Of a stretch of 53,462 nucleotides of DNA, positions 8,707 to 16,295 are shown in pieces. Origin of the DNA: Muricomes sp. (GTDB lineage Bacteria; Bacillota; Clostridia; Lachnospirales; Lachnospiraceae); the NCBI GenBank assembly GCA_020024675.1, contig JAHHTM010000001.1, positions 1 to 53,462 of the forward strand. Reading direction: 5' to 3'. Position 1 is the first letter of the stretch; every line of letters begins with the position of its first letter. The notes beneath the pieces are model-generated. The model searched no databases and had not been told where the DNA came from. It saw only the letters and a program-made list of their open reading frames with translations. The translations under genes and the position numbers were made by a program.

Positions 8707-8735
8707 TTGAAATTAAAAGAAATATGCGATATATT
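8707..8735 (+). promoter_or_regulatory. sigma-A type promoter for DUF3796/XRE pair
   Basis: TTGAAA at 8707-8712, a 17-base spacer, TATATT at 8730-8735. It shows that the longer in-frame reading of the next gene from 8724 would begin inside its own promoter. Confidence 0.65.
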
Positions 8736-8777
8736 TATAACATAAGGAGGAGTATTTCACACATGGAGGTGGAGAAA

Positions 8778-9233
8778 ATGAAGAAATTTTTGAAAAAACA
8801 TTTTAAGGCAAATCCCATTTCTTATATTGGCTGGCTTGGTGTCTTTGGAATTATAGGGACGATTTTCTTTGTACCTGTGTTTATTCCGTTTCTGCTATGC
8901 TTTACTTTTTTTTCATATACAAAGATGCAGGCAGATGAATTGTTCTGGGAAAATGTTCGTAAAGCGAGTTCGAGGGGGTTTTGGACTGTTTTCTTGTTGG
9001 ATATCGGGGTGTTTGTCTGGATGTTCATAAGAGGAATGATGATGACGGGTAAGATCCCAAAAGTTGACAATCCATTTTCGGCGAACCTGGTTACGTTACC
9101 TTCTTTTGCAGTGGAGCAATATATCATTGCATTTTTTACATTGTGTGTTAACCTGGTTGTAATGATACTGGTATTTACGATCAGTATGATGAAGTTTAGA
9201 AGACAGGAAAAGAAGATGATCGAAGAAGAGTAA
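8778..9233 (+). CDS. DUF3796-like membrane protein
   Basis: Membrane protein of 151 residues with about four hydrophobic helices (near residues 14-26, 27-42, 69-85 and 117-140), resembling DUF3796 proteins that are typically encoded beside a small XRE regulator. ATG 8778 is preceded by GGAGGTGGAG; an in-frame ATG at 8763 is the alternative, with GGAGG at 8746. The XRE gene follows after 13 bases. The pairing suggests a membrane sensor or target of the regulator, but function is unknown. Confidence 0.65.
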   Translation: MKKFLKKHFKANPISYIGWLGVFGIIGTIFFVPVFIPFLLCFTFFSYTKMQADELFWENVRKASSRGFWTVFLLDIGVFVWMFIRGMMMTGKIPKVDNPFSANLVTLPSFAVEQYIIAFFTLCVNLVVMILVFTISMMKFRRQEKKMIEEE

Positions 9234-9246
9234 AGGATGTGTAAAA

Positions 9247-9450
9247 TTGGGATTTCAGACGCGAATTAAAGAATATCGGGCAAGGTACAATATGAGTCAG
9301 AGTGATCTGGCGGGTCTTGTAAATGTCCGTAGAGAAACCATTGGAAATTTGGAAAAAGGAAAATATAATCCGTCTTTAAAACTGGCTATGGATATCGCAA
9401 AAATATTTGAAACCACAGTGGAAGAGTTGTTTCAGTTTGAGGACGAATAA
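9247..9450 (+). CDS. XRE-family helix-turn-helix regulator
   Basis: Compact DNA-binding protein of 67 residues consisting of a single Cro/CI-type HTH: IKEYRARYNMSQSDLAGL then VNVRRETIGNLEKGKYNPS, ending in VEELFQF. It begins with TTG at 9247, behind AAAGGATG. No effector domain is present. Short regulators of this type usually act on their own operon or on the adjacent membrane protein gene. It follows the DUF3796-like gene closely. Confidence 0.88.
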   Translation: MGFQTRIKEYRARYNMSQSDLAGLVNVRRETIGNLEKGKYNPSLKLAMDIAKIFETTVEELFQFEDE

Positions 9451-9513
9451 AGTTGGTAAGAAGCTGACATACTATCCTTGTATTTCGATTAAAGATATAA
9501 AGGAGGTAGCAGT

Positions 9514-9978
9514 ATGATTGTGAATCTTACTGAAAAACAGCGTTTTGTAATTACTGATTTAAAGGATCAGGAGCAGATGTGTGTAGACAAATATGAAAAA
9601 GGAAAACAGATGGCAAAAGACCCGGTTTTGAAAGATTTGTTTGAATCTATTCAAAAAGAGGAACAACAACATTTTGATTCGTTAGATAAACTTTTACATG
9701 GAGAATGTGTAGCTGTTGATACGAAAGATAAAGCTGGTGAAGATTATAATCCAACAGCGACTTATACAGGAAGTTTTATGCAGGCTGACAAGGAGAATGA
9801 TAAGTTCCTTTGTACAGATGCCATCACTACAGAAAAATATGTATCTTCTGCATATGATTTTAACTTGTTCCAGTTTGCAGATCCAAATATCAGAAGACTT
9901 TTAAATGATATGGAAACGGAAGAGCAAAATCATGCAGAGAAGATCTATAAGTACAAAACAGTAAATCAGATGATTTAG
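9514..9978 (+). CDS. CotF-like spore coat / ferritin-like protein
   Basis: Helical protein of 154 residues in the spore coat CotF family (ferritin-like helical bundle). Two half-repeats are visible: an N-terminal helix pair with KEEQQHFDSLDKLLHGE near residue 50, and a C-terminal pair with METEEQNHAEKIYKY near residue 135. The E..H pattern in both halves recalls ferritin-like metal sites, though metal binding is not established for coat proteins. AAAGGAGG precedes the ATG. No obvious sporulation-sigma promoter was found. Supports a spore-forming host. Confidence 0.78.
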   Translation: MIVNLTEKQRFVITDLKDQEQMCVDKYEKGKQMAKDPVLKDLFESIQKEEQQHFDSLDKLLHGECVAVDTKDKAGEDYNPTATYTGSFMQADKENDKFLCTDAITTEKYVSSAYDFNLFQFADPNIRRLLNDMETEEQNHAEKIYKYKTVNQMI

Positions 9979-9987
9979 AAAGAAAAT

Positions 9988-10030
9988 AAAAAGGTGGAGT
10001 GGCCAGAAAGTTGGCTGTTTCACCTTTTTT
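9988..10030 (+). terminator. rho-independent terminator
   Basis: AAAAAGGTG pairs with CACCTTTTT, with an inner GGCCA/TGGCT pairing, followed by a T-run. Confidence 0.85.
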
Positions 10031-10045
10031 CTTTTCTAAAGGATA

Positions 10046-10054
10046 TGATATAAT
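10046..10054 (+). promoter_or_regulatory. possible extended -10 promoter
   Basis: TGATATAAT gives a TGn extended -10 with consensus TATAAT at 10049-10054, 48 bases before the EFR1 gene. No good -35 hexamer is present, as is common for extended -10 promoters. Confidence 0.45.
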
Positions 10055-10101
10055 ATTTCACGGAAATAAGAGAAAAACGAATACAAAAAGGAAGTAAAAA
10101 C

Positions 10102-10848
10102 ATGATTTTATATTTTAGTGGAACAGGAAACAGTGAGTATGTGGCAAGAAAGATTTCAGCAGAGATTAGTGATAGTATTTTATCGATTACAGCCAGCCTG
10201 ATGTCTGAAAATATGCTTCGCATTCCCAAAAGTCAGGTTGTTACATTTGTAACACCGACGTACGCATGGAGGATTCCAAGGGTAGTAGAAGAATGGATTA
10301 AAAAGAATAAATATTTAAAGGGACAGAAAGTCTATTTCCTTATGACATGTGGATCTGATACAGGAGATGCCGGTGCATACCTGAAAAAGTTATGTGAGGA
10401 AAAAGAATTGGAATATATGGGATACGAATCGATTGTAATGCCCGAAAATTATATTGCCATGTTTAAAGCACCAGAAAAAGAGGAGGCAATAAAGATTGTT
10501 GAGAAGGCGGAATCAACTATTTTACAGGTAGCAGAATCTATAATAAATGGAGAGGTGATACCAGAAAAGCAACCATCTTTTTTGGACAAAGTTAAAAGTG
10601 GCATTGTAAATGATGCATTTTATCCGATATTTGTAAAAGCAAAGAAGTTTTATGCAAAAAATAATTGTATCGGATGTGGGAAATGCGAAAACTCATGTCC
10701 ACTTCAAAATATTACGTTAAAAAAAGGAAAGCCGGTATGGGGAGAAAACTGTACACATTGTATGGCATGTATTACAAATTGTCCTGTAGAGGCAATAGAA
10801 TATGGGAAAAAGAGTAAAGGGCAGCCAAGATATCATTGTCCTTTATAA
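10102..10848 (+). CDS. EFR1-type flavodoxin-ferredoxin fusion protein
   Basis: Electron-transfer protein of 248 residues with two parts. The N-terminus is flavodoxin-like: YFSGTGNSEYVA holds the FMN phosphate loop at residues 4-10, followed by TPTYAWRIP. The C-terminus carries two [4Fe-4S] ferredoxin motifs, CIGCGKCENSCP and CTHCMACITNCP. This architecture is known in Clostridia as the EFR1 family. It has its own promoter and stands alone between terminators and the sigma factor gene, so the redox partner is unknown. Confidence 0.88.
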   Translation: MILYFSGTGNSEYVARKISAEISDSILSITASLMSENMLRIPKSQVVTFVTPTYAWRIPRVVEEWIKKNKYLKGQKVYFLMTCGSDTGDAGAYLKKLCEEKELEYMGYESIVMPENYIAMFKAPEKEEAIKIVEKAESTILQVAESIINGEVIPEKQPSFLDKVKSGIVNDAFYPIFVKAKKFYAKNNCIGCGKCENSCPLQNITLKKGKPVWGENCTHCMACITNCPVEAIEYGKKSKGQPRYHCPL

Positions 10849-10863
10849 AAAAATAAATTTATC

Positions 10864-10887
10864 TGTAACATTTCTCTTAAAAAAGTC
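10864..10887 (+). promoter_or_regulatory. possible ECF-type promoter before sigma factor gene
   Basis: TGTAAC at 10864-10869 followed 15 bases later by AGTC-type sequence (GTC at 10885-10887) resembles the AAC...GTC pattern of ECF-sigma promoters. The match is weak and based on spacing and position 45 bases before the sigma gene, so autoregulation is only a hypothesis. Confidence 0.25.
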
Positions 10888-10931
10888 ACTTACATATAGA
10901 ACAACAAAAAGATGGGAGGTGGAAGTGATAC

Positions 10932-11423
10932 ATGCATTCCATGGAAGAAATCTACAGCCAGCATGCTAAAACTGTGTATAAGTTTCTTATTTCTCAGTGT
11001 CAGTGTGAACAAGTAGCAGAAGAACTTACCCAGGAAACTTTTTATCGGGCAATTCAGAATATAGATAAATTTCAGGGGAATAGCGCAATTTCCACCTGGC
11101 TTTGTGGAATAGCAAGAAATCTTCTGAAGGAGCATTATCGAAAAAACAGGTATTATGAACAACTTGATGAACAAATAAAAGGAAAAGCTAGCCCACATGA
11201 GGAAGTGGAAGAAAAATTACAAAAGGTAGAGTTGTTAAAGAAAGTTCACAGGTTGAAAGATCCAGAAAGAGAAGTTGTCTATCTACGTATATATGGAAGT
11301 CTTTCATATAAAGAAATCGGAGAGATTTTTGGCAAAAGTGAAAACTGGTGTAGAATCATTTTTTACCGGGGAAAAGAGAAACTTCGGAAAGCATTAGAAG
11401 GTGAGGAGAAGAGAGATGACTGA
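10932..11423 (+). CDS. ECF-type sigma-70 family sigma factor
   Basis: RNA polymerase sigma factor of 163 residues with only regions 2 and 4. Region 2 covers YSQHAKTVYKFL to ELTQETFYRAIQNIDKF and STWLCGIARNLLKEHYR. Region 4 has PEREVVYLRIYGSLSYKEI and the HTH SENWCRIIFYRGKEKL. GGGAGGTGG precedes the ATG. The anti-sigma gene overlaps its 3' end by 8 bases, an arrangement giving coupled, stoichiometric synthesis. The inducing signal and regulon cannot be read from the window. Confidence 0.9.
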   Translation: MHSMEEIYSQHAKTVYKFLISQCQCEQVAEELTQETFYRAIQNIDKFQGNSAISTWLCGIARNLLKEHYRKNRYYEQLDEQIKGKASPHEEVEEKLQKVELLKKVHRLKDPEREVVYLRIYGSLSYKEIGEIFGKSENWCRIIFYRGKEKLRKALEGEEKRDD

Positions 11424-12459
11424 TAAATTAAAATGTGAAATTGTAAAAGATCTTCTGCCAGGATATGTGGAAGGACTTACAAGTAATGTTACAAATGAAG
11501 CAGTAAAAGAACATCTTCAAAACTGTGCGAAATGCACAGAGGCATATGAGCGGATGAAAGAACCGGACGAAGTTGTGGAAACGAATTACGATCTGGAAAA
11601 AGAAGTGGATTATCTAAAGGGAATTCAAAAACATTCCAGAAAGAAAATGTTCGCTTTTGGTTTGGGAATCGCAGTGGTCTTATTTATTGTTTTGGCTTTG
11701 GTGACCAGATATGGATTAAATCGAACGGTAAGTTTTGATGAAATTGATTGTCAATGGGATATTACAAAGTCAGAAGACGGGACGCATTATTTTGAAATTC
11801 AAGGAGAACTACAAGATGATCATTATGGGGTAACGGCAATTTCATTTGATGGCAATGAAGATAAAATGGAGCTTACCATAGAGGCAGTTCCTCGAATCTT
11901 ATTTAATTACAGGATGAATAAGAAAATTTGGTTTCGTACGGAATTGAATCGTATTCCAAAAGAAATTGAGATAGGTGGAAGAACTGTTTATAAAGATGGA
12001 ACGAAAATTTCCAGGCAGACATCTGAAATTTACGCAACAAAACACTTATACATTGGTTCTGCTCCGGATAATGGAAAGACTATAGAAATGCTGAACATGT
12101 ATAACACTCTTGGAAATGCAACTATGGAGTTGTTTACAGATCAAGAGCCGTATGGGTGCAGGCTGTATCTAGACAGGGTCATAACAGAAGATATGGTCAC
12201 AGCAAAAGAAACGTATATGGAGGCGTATTCGGCAGTCTTAATTGCAATGACTGGAAATCTGGAGTATGTGGAATGGAAGTATAATGTAGGAGACGAAGTG
12301 CGGATTAAAGTTGTCACAGCACAGGATGTGAAGAAACTTACAGGAAGCGATGTAAAGTTGGCATATGATAATGTGGCGATATTGCAGGAAGTAATGTCAT
12401 GTACTGCATTTGAAGGTGTGTTTGATCTTGGAAATGATAAAGAAATTTTACAAAAGTAA
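11416..12459 (+). CDS. zinc-type transmembrane anti-sigma factor
   Basis: Probable anti-sigma factor of 347 residues for the adjacent sigma factor. The cytoplasmic N-terminus has the ZAS signature: C7, then HLQNCAKC (H33, C37, C40). One transmembrane helix spans about residues 79-97, and about 250 residues lie outside the cell. That extracellular part is beta-rich and I do not recognise its family. ATG 11416 is chosen over GTG 11401 because GAGGAG at 11403 fits it. Regulation by proteolysis or ligand binding outside the cell is inferred from related systems. Confidence 0.8.
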   Translation: MTDKLKCEIVKDLLPGYVEGLTSNVTNEAVKEHLQNCAKCTEAYERMKEPDEVVETNYDLEKEVDYLKGIQKHSRKKMFAFGLGIAVVLFIVLALVTRYGLNRTVSFDEIDCQWDITKSEDGTHYFEIQGELQDDHYGVTAISFDGNEDKMELTIEAVPRILFNYRMNKKIWFRTELNRIPKEIEIGGRTVYKDGTKISRQTSEIYATKHLYIGSAPDNGKTIEMLNMYNTLGNATMELFTDQEPYGCRLYLDRVITEDMVTAKETYMEAYSAVLIAMTGNLEYVEWKYNVGDEVRIKVVTAQDVKKLTGSDVKLAYDNVAILQEVMSCTAFEGVFDLGNDKEILQK

Positions 12460-12500
12460 AAAAGGGGATTTTCAGCTAAATGGTTGAAAATCCCTTTTTA
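12458..12500 (+). terminator. bidirectional rho-independent terminator
   Basis: AAAGGGGATTTTCA pairs with TGAAAATCCCTTT, with A-run and T-run flanks, between the convergent anti-sigma and bile salt hydrolase genes. Confidence 0.9.
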
Positions 12501-13475
12501 TTAGTTTTGATAGTTGACATGCTGTTTTTTATTTAAAGCATAAATATAGAGGTGGTCGCCGTCTAGATTTACCCGATTTAAGCAAATGGCATTGATTTGA
12601 TTATTATCGTAAGTTTTATAATAAAAAATTCCTTTGTCAGCATTTATACAGCAACTATATAATGTTATATCATTTTTTTTGTCTTCCGTAAGAGTAGATC
12701 CTTTCAGCATAGATACAGAGTCTAGAATGTGGAAGACCTGAGTTACATTTGCATCTTCATTGTCTTCAAGAGGAGCATTTGTGAGATTGAATGCGGCACG
12801 GACAAAACGAGAGGCGCTGGATGTGTCACCTGGAAGTCCGATTGCTCCCATACCAACACAGTACGTTTTTAATTCATATTCAGGACTAAAGTTGTTTTTG
12901 CCGATTTCGGGGGTAAGGTTCATGTAATTATTCATATTCCACATATGATATTCAAATGGAGGATTATTTGTCATTACATTATAAGGGTTATCATAAATGT
13001 GCAGACCATCTTCCATTGGCTCAACAACAATGGAATTTTCTTTATCACTGATCATAAAATGCAAAGGGGAAAGAGGCATTTCTTTTGCAAAAGGAATATT
13101 TGTGAGTGTTAAATTCTGCAATAATTTTTTTGCTTCAGACAGAGTTGAGGCCTGTCCTAATAACCAGGGAATAAATTCAAATGGAGTAATATTATCTGTA
13201 TCTTCTTTAGAATCCAGATAGCGGGCATTTCCGGGGAAGTTCAAGCCGGCCATGACAAGGCCCTTTTCGTTGGAAGCTTCATAGTAAAGAGGGTAATCAT
13301 TTAGAACAGCAGCAGTTCCAATAAGGGCATATTTTGTATAAAAATCTTTTCCGTTTCTTAAGGGGAAAAGATGATTTCTTGGGGTGATAACGATTTTTTC
13401 GTTATAAGAATATTCAAGATCAAGATTACGACCAAAATAATGATCGCTTTTTCTATAACTGAGAGATGTGCACAT
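12501..13475 (-). CDS. bsh: bile salt hydrolase / choloylglycine hydrolase (Ntn family)
   Basis: Linear amide C-N hydrolase of 324 residues, the usual length for conjugated bile acid hydrolases. Cys2 becomes the N-terminal nucleophile after Met removal. Other expected active-site residues are present: R16 and D19 in FGRNLDLEY, Asn in GLNFPGNARY, Asn in VMTNNPPF, and Arg in SSASRFVRAAF. There is no signal peptide, consistent with cytosolic BSHs. Penicillin V acylases share the fold, but the full residue set favours bile salt hydrolysis. AGGAGG precedes the ATG. It is a single-gene unit facing the AgcS gene. Confidence 0.85.
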   Translation of the reverse strand: MCTSLSYRKSDHYFGRNLDLEYSYNEKIVITPRNHLFPLRNGKDFYTKYALIGTAAVLNDYPLYYEASNEKGLVMAGLNFPGNARYLDSKEDTDNITPFEFIPWLLGQASTLSEAKKLLQNLTLTNIPFAKEMPLSPLHFMISDKENSIVVEPMEDGLHIYDNPYNVMTNNPPFEYHMWNMNNYMNLTPEIGKNNFSPEYELKTYCVGMGAIGLPGDTSSASRFVRAAFNLTNAPLEDNEDANVTQVFHILDSVSMLKGSTLTEDKKNDITLYSCCINADKGIFYYKTYDNNQINAICLNRVNLDGDHLYIYALNKKQHVNYQN

Positions 13476-13506
13476 ACAATAACCTCCTAAAAATAATATT
13501 TATTAT

Positions 13507-13512
13507 ATTATA
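13507..13512 (-). promoter_or_regulatory. -10 element for bsh
   Basis: TATAAT on the reverse strand, about 32 bases before the bsh start. The -35 region is weak. A GTTTAAAC palindrome lies upstream and could be an operator or chance. Confidence 0.4.
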
Positions 13513-13587
13513 TAGCAGAAATATGTGTTTAAACATTGAAAATCGATTATAAAAAATTCTCATATCCCAATAAAGAAAAATGTGATA

Positions 13588-13596
13588 TGATATAAG
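13588..13596 (+). promoter_or_regulatory. possible extended -10 promoter for AgcS gene
   Basis: TGATATAAG gives a TGn plus TATAAG, about 35 bases upstream of the chosen start. No -35 hexamer is recognisable. Confidence 0.35.
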
Positions 13597-13629
13597 TTAT
13601 GTTGAATTTTGGAAGAAAGAGGAATTATT

Positions 13630-15036
13630 TTGGAAAAGGTCAAGACAATTATTGAAGCTGTAAACGGATTTGTGTGGGGGATTCCGGCTATGATTTTTGT
13701 GGTCGGGGTTGGAATCTTTCTTACGGTTCGCACAAATTTTATTCAATTTAGAAAATTTGGTTATGCTTTTAAAGTAACCGTTGGAAAGATTTTTGATAAG
13801 AAAGAAGCGGACAATGGCAGCGTAACGCCATTTCAGGCGGTATGTACAGCACTCGCAGCTACAGTTGGAACGGGAAGTATAGCAGGTGTTGCAGGAGCAA
13901 TCGCAATCGGAGGGCCGGGAGCGGTATTCTGGATGTGGATGTCAGCACTTCTTGGAATGTGCACGAAATTTTCAGAAGTGACTCTTGCGGTTCATTTTCG
14001 TGAGAAAAATAAAGAAGGCGATTACGTTGGGGGACCGATGTATTATATCAAAAATGGTCTTGGCAAAAAGTGGCAGTGGCTTGCAGCAGTGTTTTCTATA
14101 CTAGGTGTGCTTGCGGTTTTTGGTACGGGAAATGCTACGCAGGCGAATACAATCGTAACAGCGATCGATTCCGCTTTGCTCAATTTTAATTTGGTCACAG
14201 AAAATAAATTACCGGCATTTAACCTTACATTAGGAATCATTATGGCAGTTTTGGTTGCAATGGTATTGCTAGGAGGAATTAAACGAATCGGAAAGGTTAC
14301 AGAAAAACTGGTTCCAGGGATGGCAGTATTTTATATTGTACTTGCACTTGGAGTGATTATTTTAAATTATCAAAATATTCCAACTGTATTTGGTGCAATA
14401 TTTCAGGGTGCATTTCAGCCTTCTGCGGTAACCGGGGGAGTGATCGGAAGTGTTTTCCTTAGTATGAAAAAGGGAATATCAAGGGGGATCTTTTCGAATG
14501 AAGCAGGTCTTGGTACAGCATCAATAGCACATGCAGCGGCAGATACAGATGACGCAGTAAAACAGGGACTTTTTGGAGTTTTCGAAGTGTTTGTGGTTAC
14601 AATCCTTATATGTACGATGACAGCACTTGTGATTTTATGTAGTGGAATTCAGGTGCCATATGGTACAAATGCAGGCGCAGAATTGACAATCAGTGGTTTT
14701 ACAGCTACATATGGAAACTGGGTGTCAGTATTTACAGCATTGGCATTATGCTGTTTTGCATTTTCTACTATATTAAGTTGGGGACTTTATGGAACAAGAT
14801 GCCTGGAATTTCTGTTTGGATCGAAAGTAAATCGTCCATTTATGACGATTTATGCTTTGGTTGCAATAATAGGAGCAACTTCAGATCTTGGCGTTTTATG
14901 GAGTGTAGCGGAAGTGTTTAATGGTCTTATGTCCATACCAAATCTTATTGCTTTATTTCTGTTGTCGGGCACTGTCGTAAAGCTTGTGACCCAAAGTGAT
15001 AGAAAAGAAAGACAAAACAAAAATGTTACAAATTAG
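13630..15036 (+). CDS. alanine/glycine:cation symporter (AgcS family)
   Basis: Membrane transporter of 468 residues with about eleven helices, predicted to import alanine or glycine with Na+ or H+. Family markers are present: FLTVRTNFIQFR near the N-terminus, TVGTGSIAGVAGAI, YVGGPMYYIKNGLGK and NEAGLGTASIAHAAADT. The TTG at 13630 is chosen because AGAGGA lies five bases upstream; an in-frame TTG at 13609 lacks such a site. It is transcribed divergently from bsh and followed by the kinase gene, which has its own candidate promoter. Confidence 0.9.
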   Translation: MEKVKTIIEAVNGFVWGIPAMIFVVGVGIFLTVRTNFIQFRKFGYAFKVTVGKIFDKKEADNGSVTPFQAVCTALAATVGTGSIAGVAGAIAIGGPGAVFWMWMSALLGMCTKFSEVTLAVHFREKNKEGDYVGGPMYYIKNGLGKKWQWLAAVFSILGVLAVFGTGNATQANTIVTAIDSALLNFNLVTENKLPAFNLTLGIIMAVLVAMVLLGGIKRIGKVTEKLVPGMAVFYIVLALGVIILNYQNIPTVFGAIFQGAFQPSAVTGGVIGSVFLSMKKGISRGIFSNEAGLGTASIAHAAADTDDAVKQGLFGVFEVFVVTILICTMTALVILCSGIQVPYGTNAGAELTISGFTATYGNWVSVFTALALCCFAFSTILSWGLYGTRCLEFLFGSKVNRPFMTIYALVAIIGATSDLGVLWSVAEVFNGLMSIPNLIALFLLSGTVVKLVTQSDRKERQNKNVTN

Positions 15037-15057
15037 ACATAATTGTTACAAAATCTA

Positions 15058-15086
15058 TTTCAAACGATATTGAAATATGCTATACT
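15058..15086 (+). promoter_or_regulatory. possible promoter for NahK-like gene
   Basis: TTTCAA at 15058-15063, 17-base spacer, TATACT at 15081-15086, followed by a 66-base leader. Confidence 0.45.
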
Positions 15087-15152
15087 GACAAAGCGTATAT
15101 GGATTCGACTAAGTGAAGATAAAATTGAAAATATATATGGGGAGATTCGTTC

Positions 15153-16253
15153 ATGGAAACAGATACACAGAAGAAGTTACAGGAAATTTGTGATATTTTC
15201 TGTATTTCAGGGAAGTTTAAATCTTATGAAGAGATTAAACTTGGAAATATTAATCGTACATATAAAGTTACTTTTATCGAGGATGATGGAAGAGAAGAAT
15301 CTTATATTGTACAGGCAGTAAATACATACGTTTTCAAAAATCCTGTTCAGGTCATGGAAAATATTGATAAGGTGACAGAACACCTTAGAAACAAACGTCC
15401 AGAACGTACAACACTTAAGTTTTATCGAACAAAAGAAGGTAAGACATATTATTTTGAAAACGATGGATTCTGGAGATTGTTTAACTACATCACATCAACG
15501 ACATACAACGTGTGTGATGATCTGATGGTAGTATATAATGCAGGTAAAGAGTTCGGAGAATTTCAGATGAGTCTTTCGGATTTTGATGTTTCCGAGCTTT
15601 ATGATACGATTCCGGATTTTCATAATACACGTAAACGCTATGAGACTATGATCAAACATATTGAAGCTGATTCTTGTGGAAAAGTAGAAGAGGTTCGTGA
15701 GGAGATTGAGTATCTATTAGCAGTGCAGGACAAGGCGTGTGAATTGACAGATATGCTTGAAAGAGGCGAACTGCCACTTAGAGTAACACATAATGATACG
15801 AAGATTAATAATGTGTTGTTTGAAAAAGACAGTCAGAATCCACTTGTGGTTATTGATCTTGATACAGTTATGCCCGGACTTGTTGGTCATGATTTCGGGG
15901 ATGCTATTCGTTTTGCAGGAAATTATGTAGAAGAGGACTGCAAAGACCTTGAAAAAGTAGGGGTTAATATGGAGGTTTTCCGTGCTTTTGCAGAGGGATT
16001 CTTGTCAGCAACAGCTAAAGTTCTTACAGATCGTGAGATTGAAACACTGGCGCAAGGCTGTTTTGTGCTTACATGTGAGCAGGCAGTTCGTTTTTTGGAT
16101 GATTATATTCAAGGTAGTCCGTATTTCAAAATAAATTATCCGGAACATAATCTTGTCCGCACAAAATGTCAGGTCGCTTTAGCAAAAGATATAGAACGAA
16201 GAATGGAAGAAATGAATCAGATCGTTCTTGAAAGTGCAAAAGAATTTCGATAG
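15153..16253 (+). CDS. phosphotransferase-family kinase, N-acetylhexosamine kinase-like
   Basis: Kinase of 366 residues in the aminoglycoside phosphotransferase/choline kinase fold. The catalytic loop THNDTKINNVLFE lies near residue 210 and the metal-binding VIDLDTVMPGLVGHD follows. The HNDTK-INNVL form, length and Gln/Asn-rich N-terminal LGNINRTYKV resemble N-acetylhexosamine 1-kinase (NahK), which acts on GlcNAc/GalNAc released from human milk or mucin glycans. Other lnp/gnb pathway genes are absent here. It is followed by a nucleotide-sugar dehydratase gene 42 bases on, so supply of sugar phosphates for surface glycans is also possible. GGGGAGA precedes the ATG. Confidence 0.75.
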   Translation: METDTQKKLQEICDIFCISGKFKSYEEIKLGNINRTYKVTFIEDDGREESYIVQAVNTYVFKNPVQVMENIDKVTEHLRNKRPERTTLKFYRTKEGKTYYFENDGFWRLFNYITSTTYNVCDDLMVVYNAGKEFGEFQMSLSDFDVSELYDTIPDFHNTRKRYETMIKHIEADSCGKVEEVREEIEYLLAVQDKACELTDMLERGELPLRVTHNDTKINNVLFEKDSQNPLVVIDLDTVMPGLVGHDFGDAIRFAGNYVEEDCKDLEKVGVNMEVFRAFAEGFLSATAKVLTDREIETLAQGCFVLTCEQAVRFLDDYIQGSPYFKINYPEHNLVRTKCQVALAKDIERRMEEMNQIVLESAKEFR

Positions 16254-16295
16254 GTAGATTGAGAAAGAGCTTAGAAAGAGTGGAGTGAAGATAAA

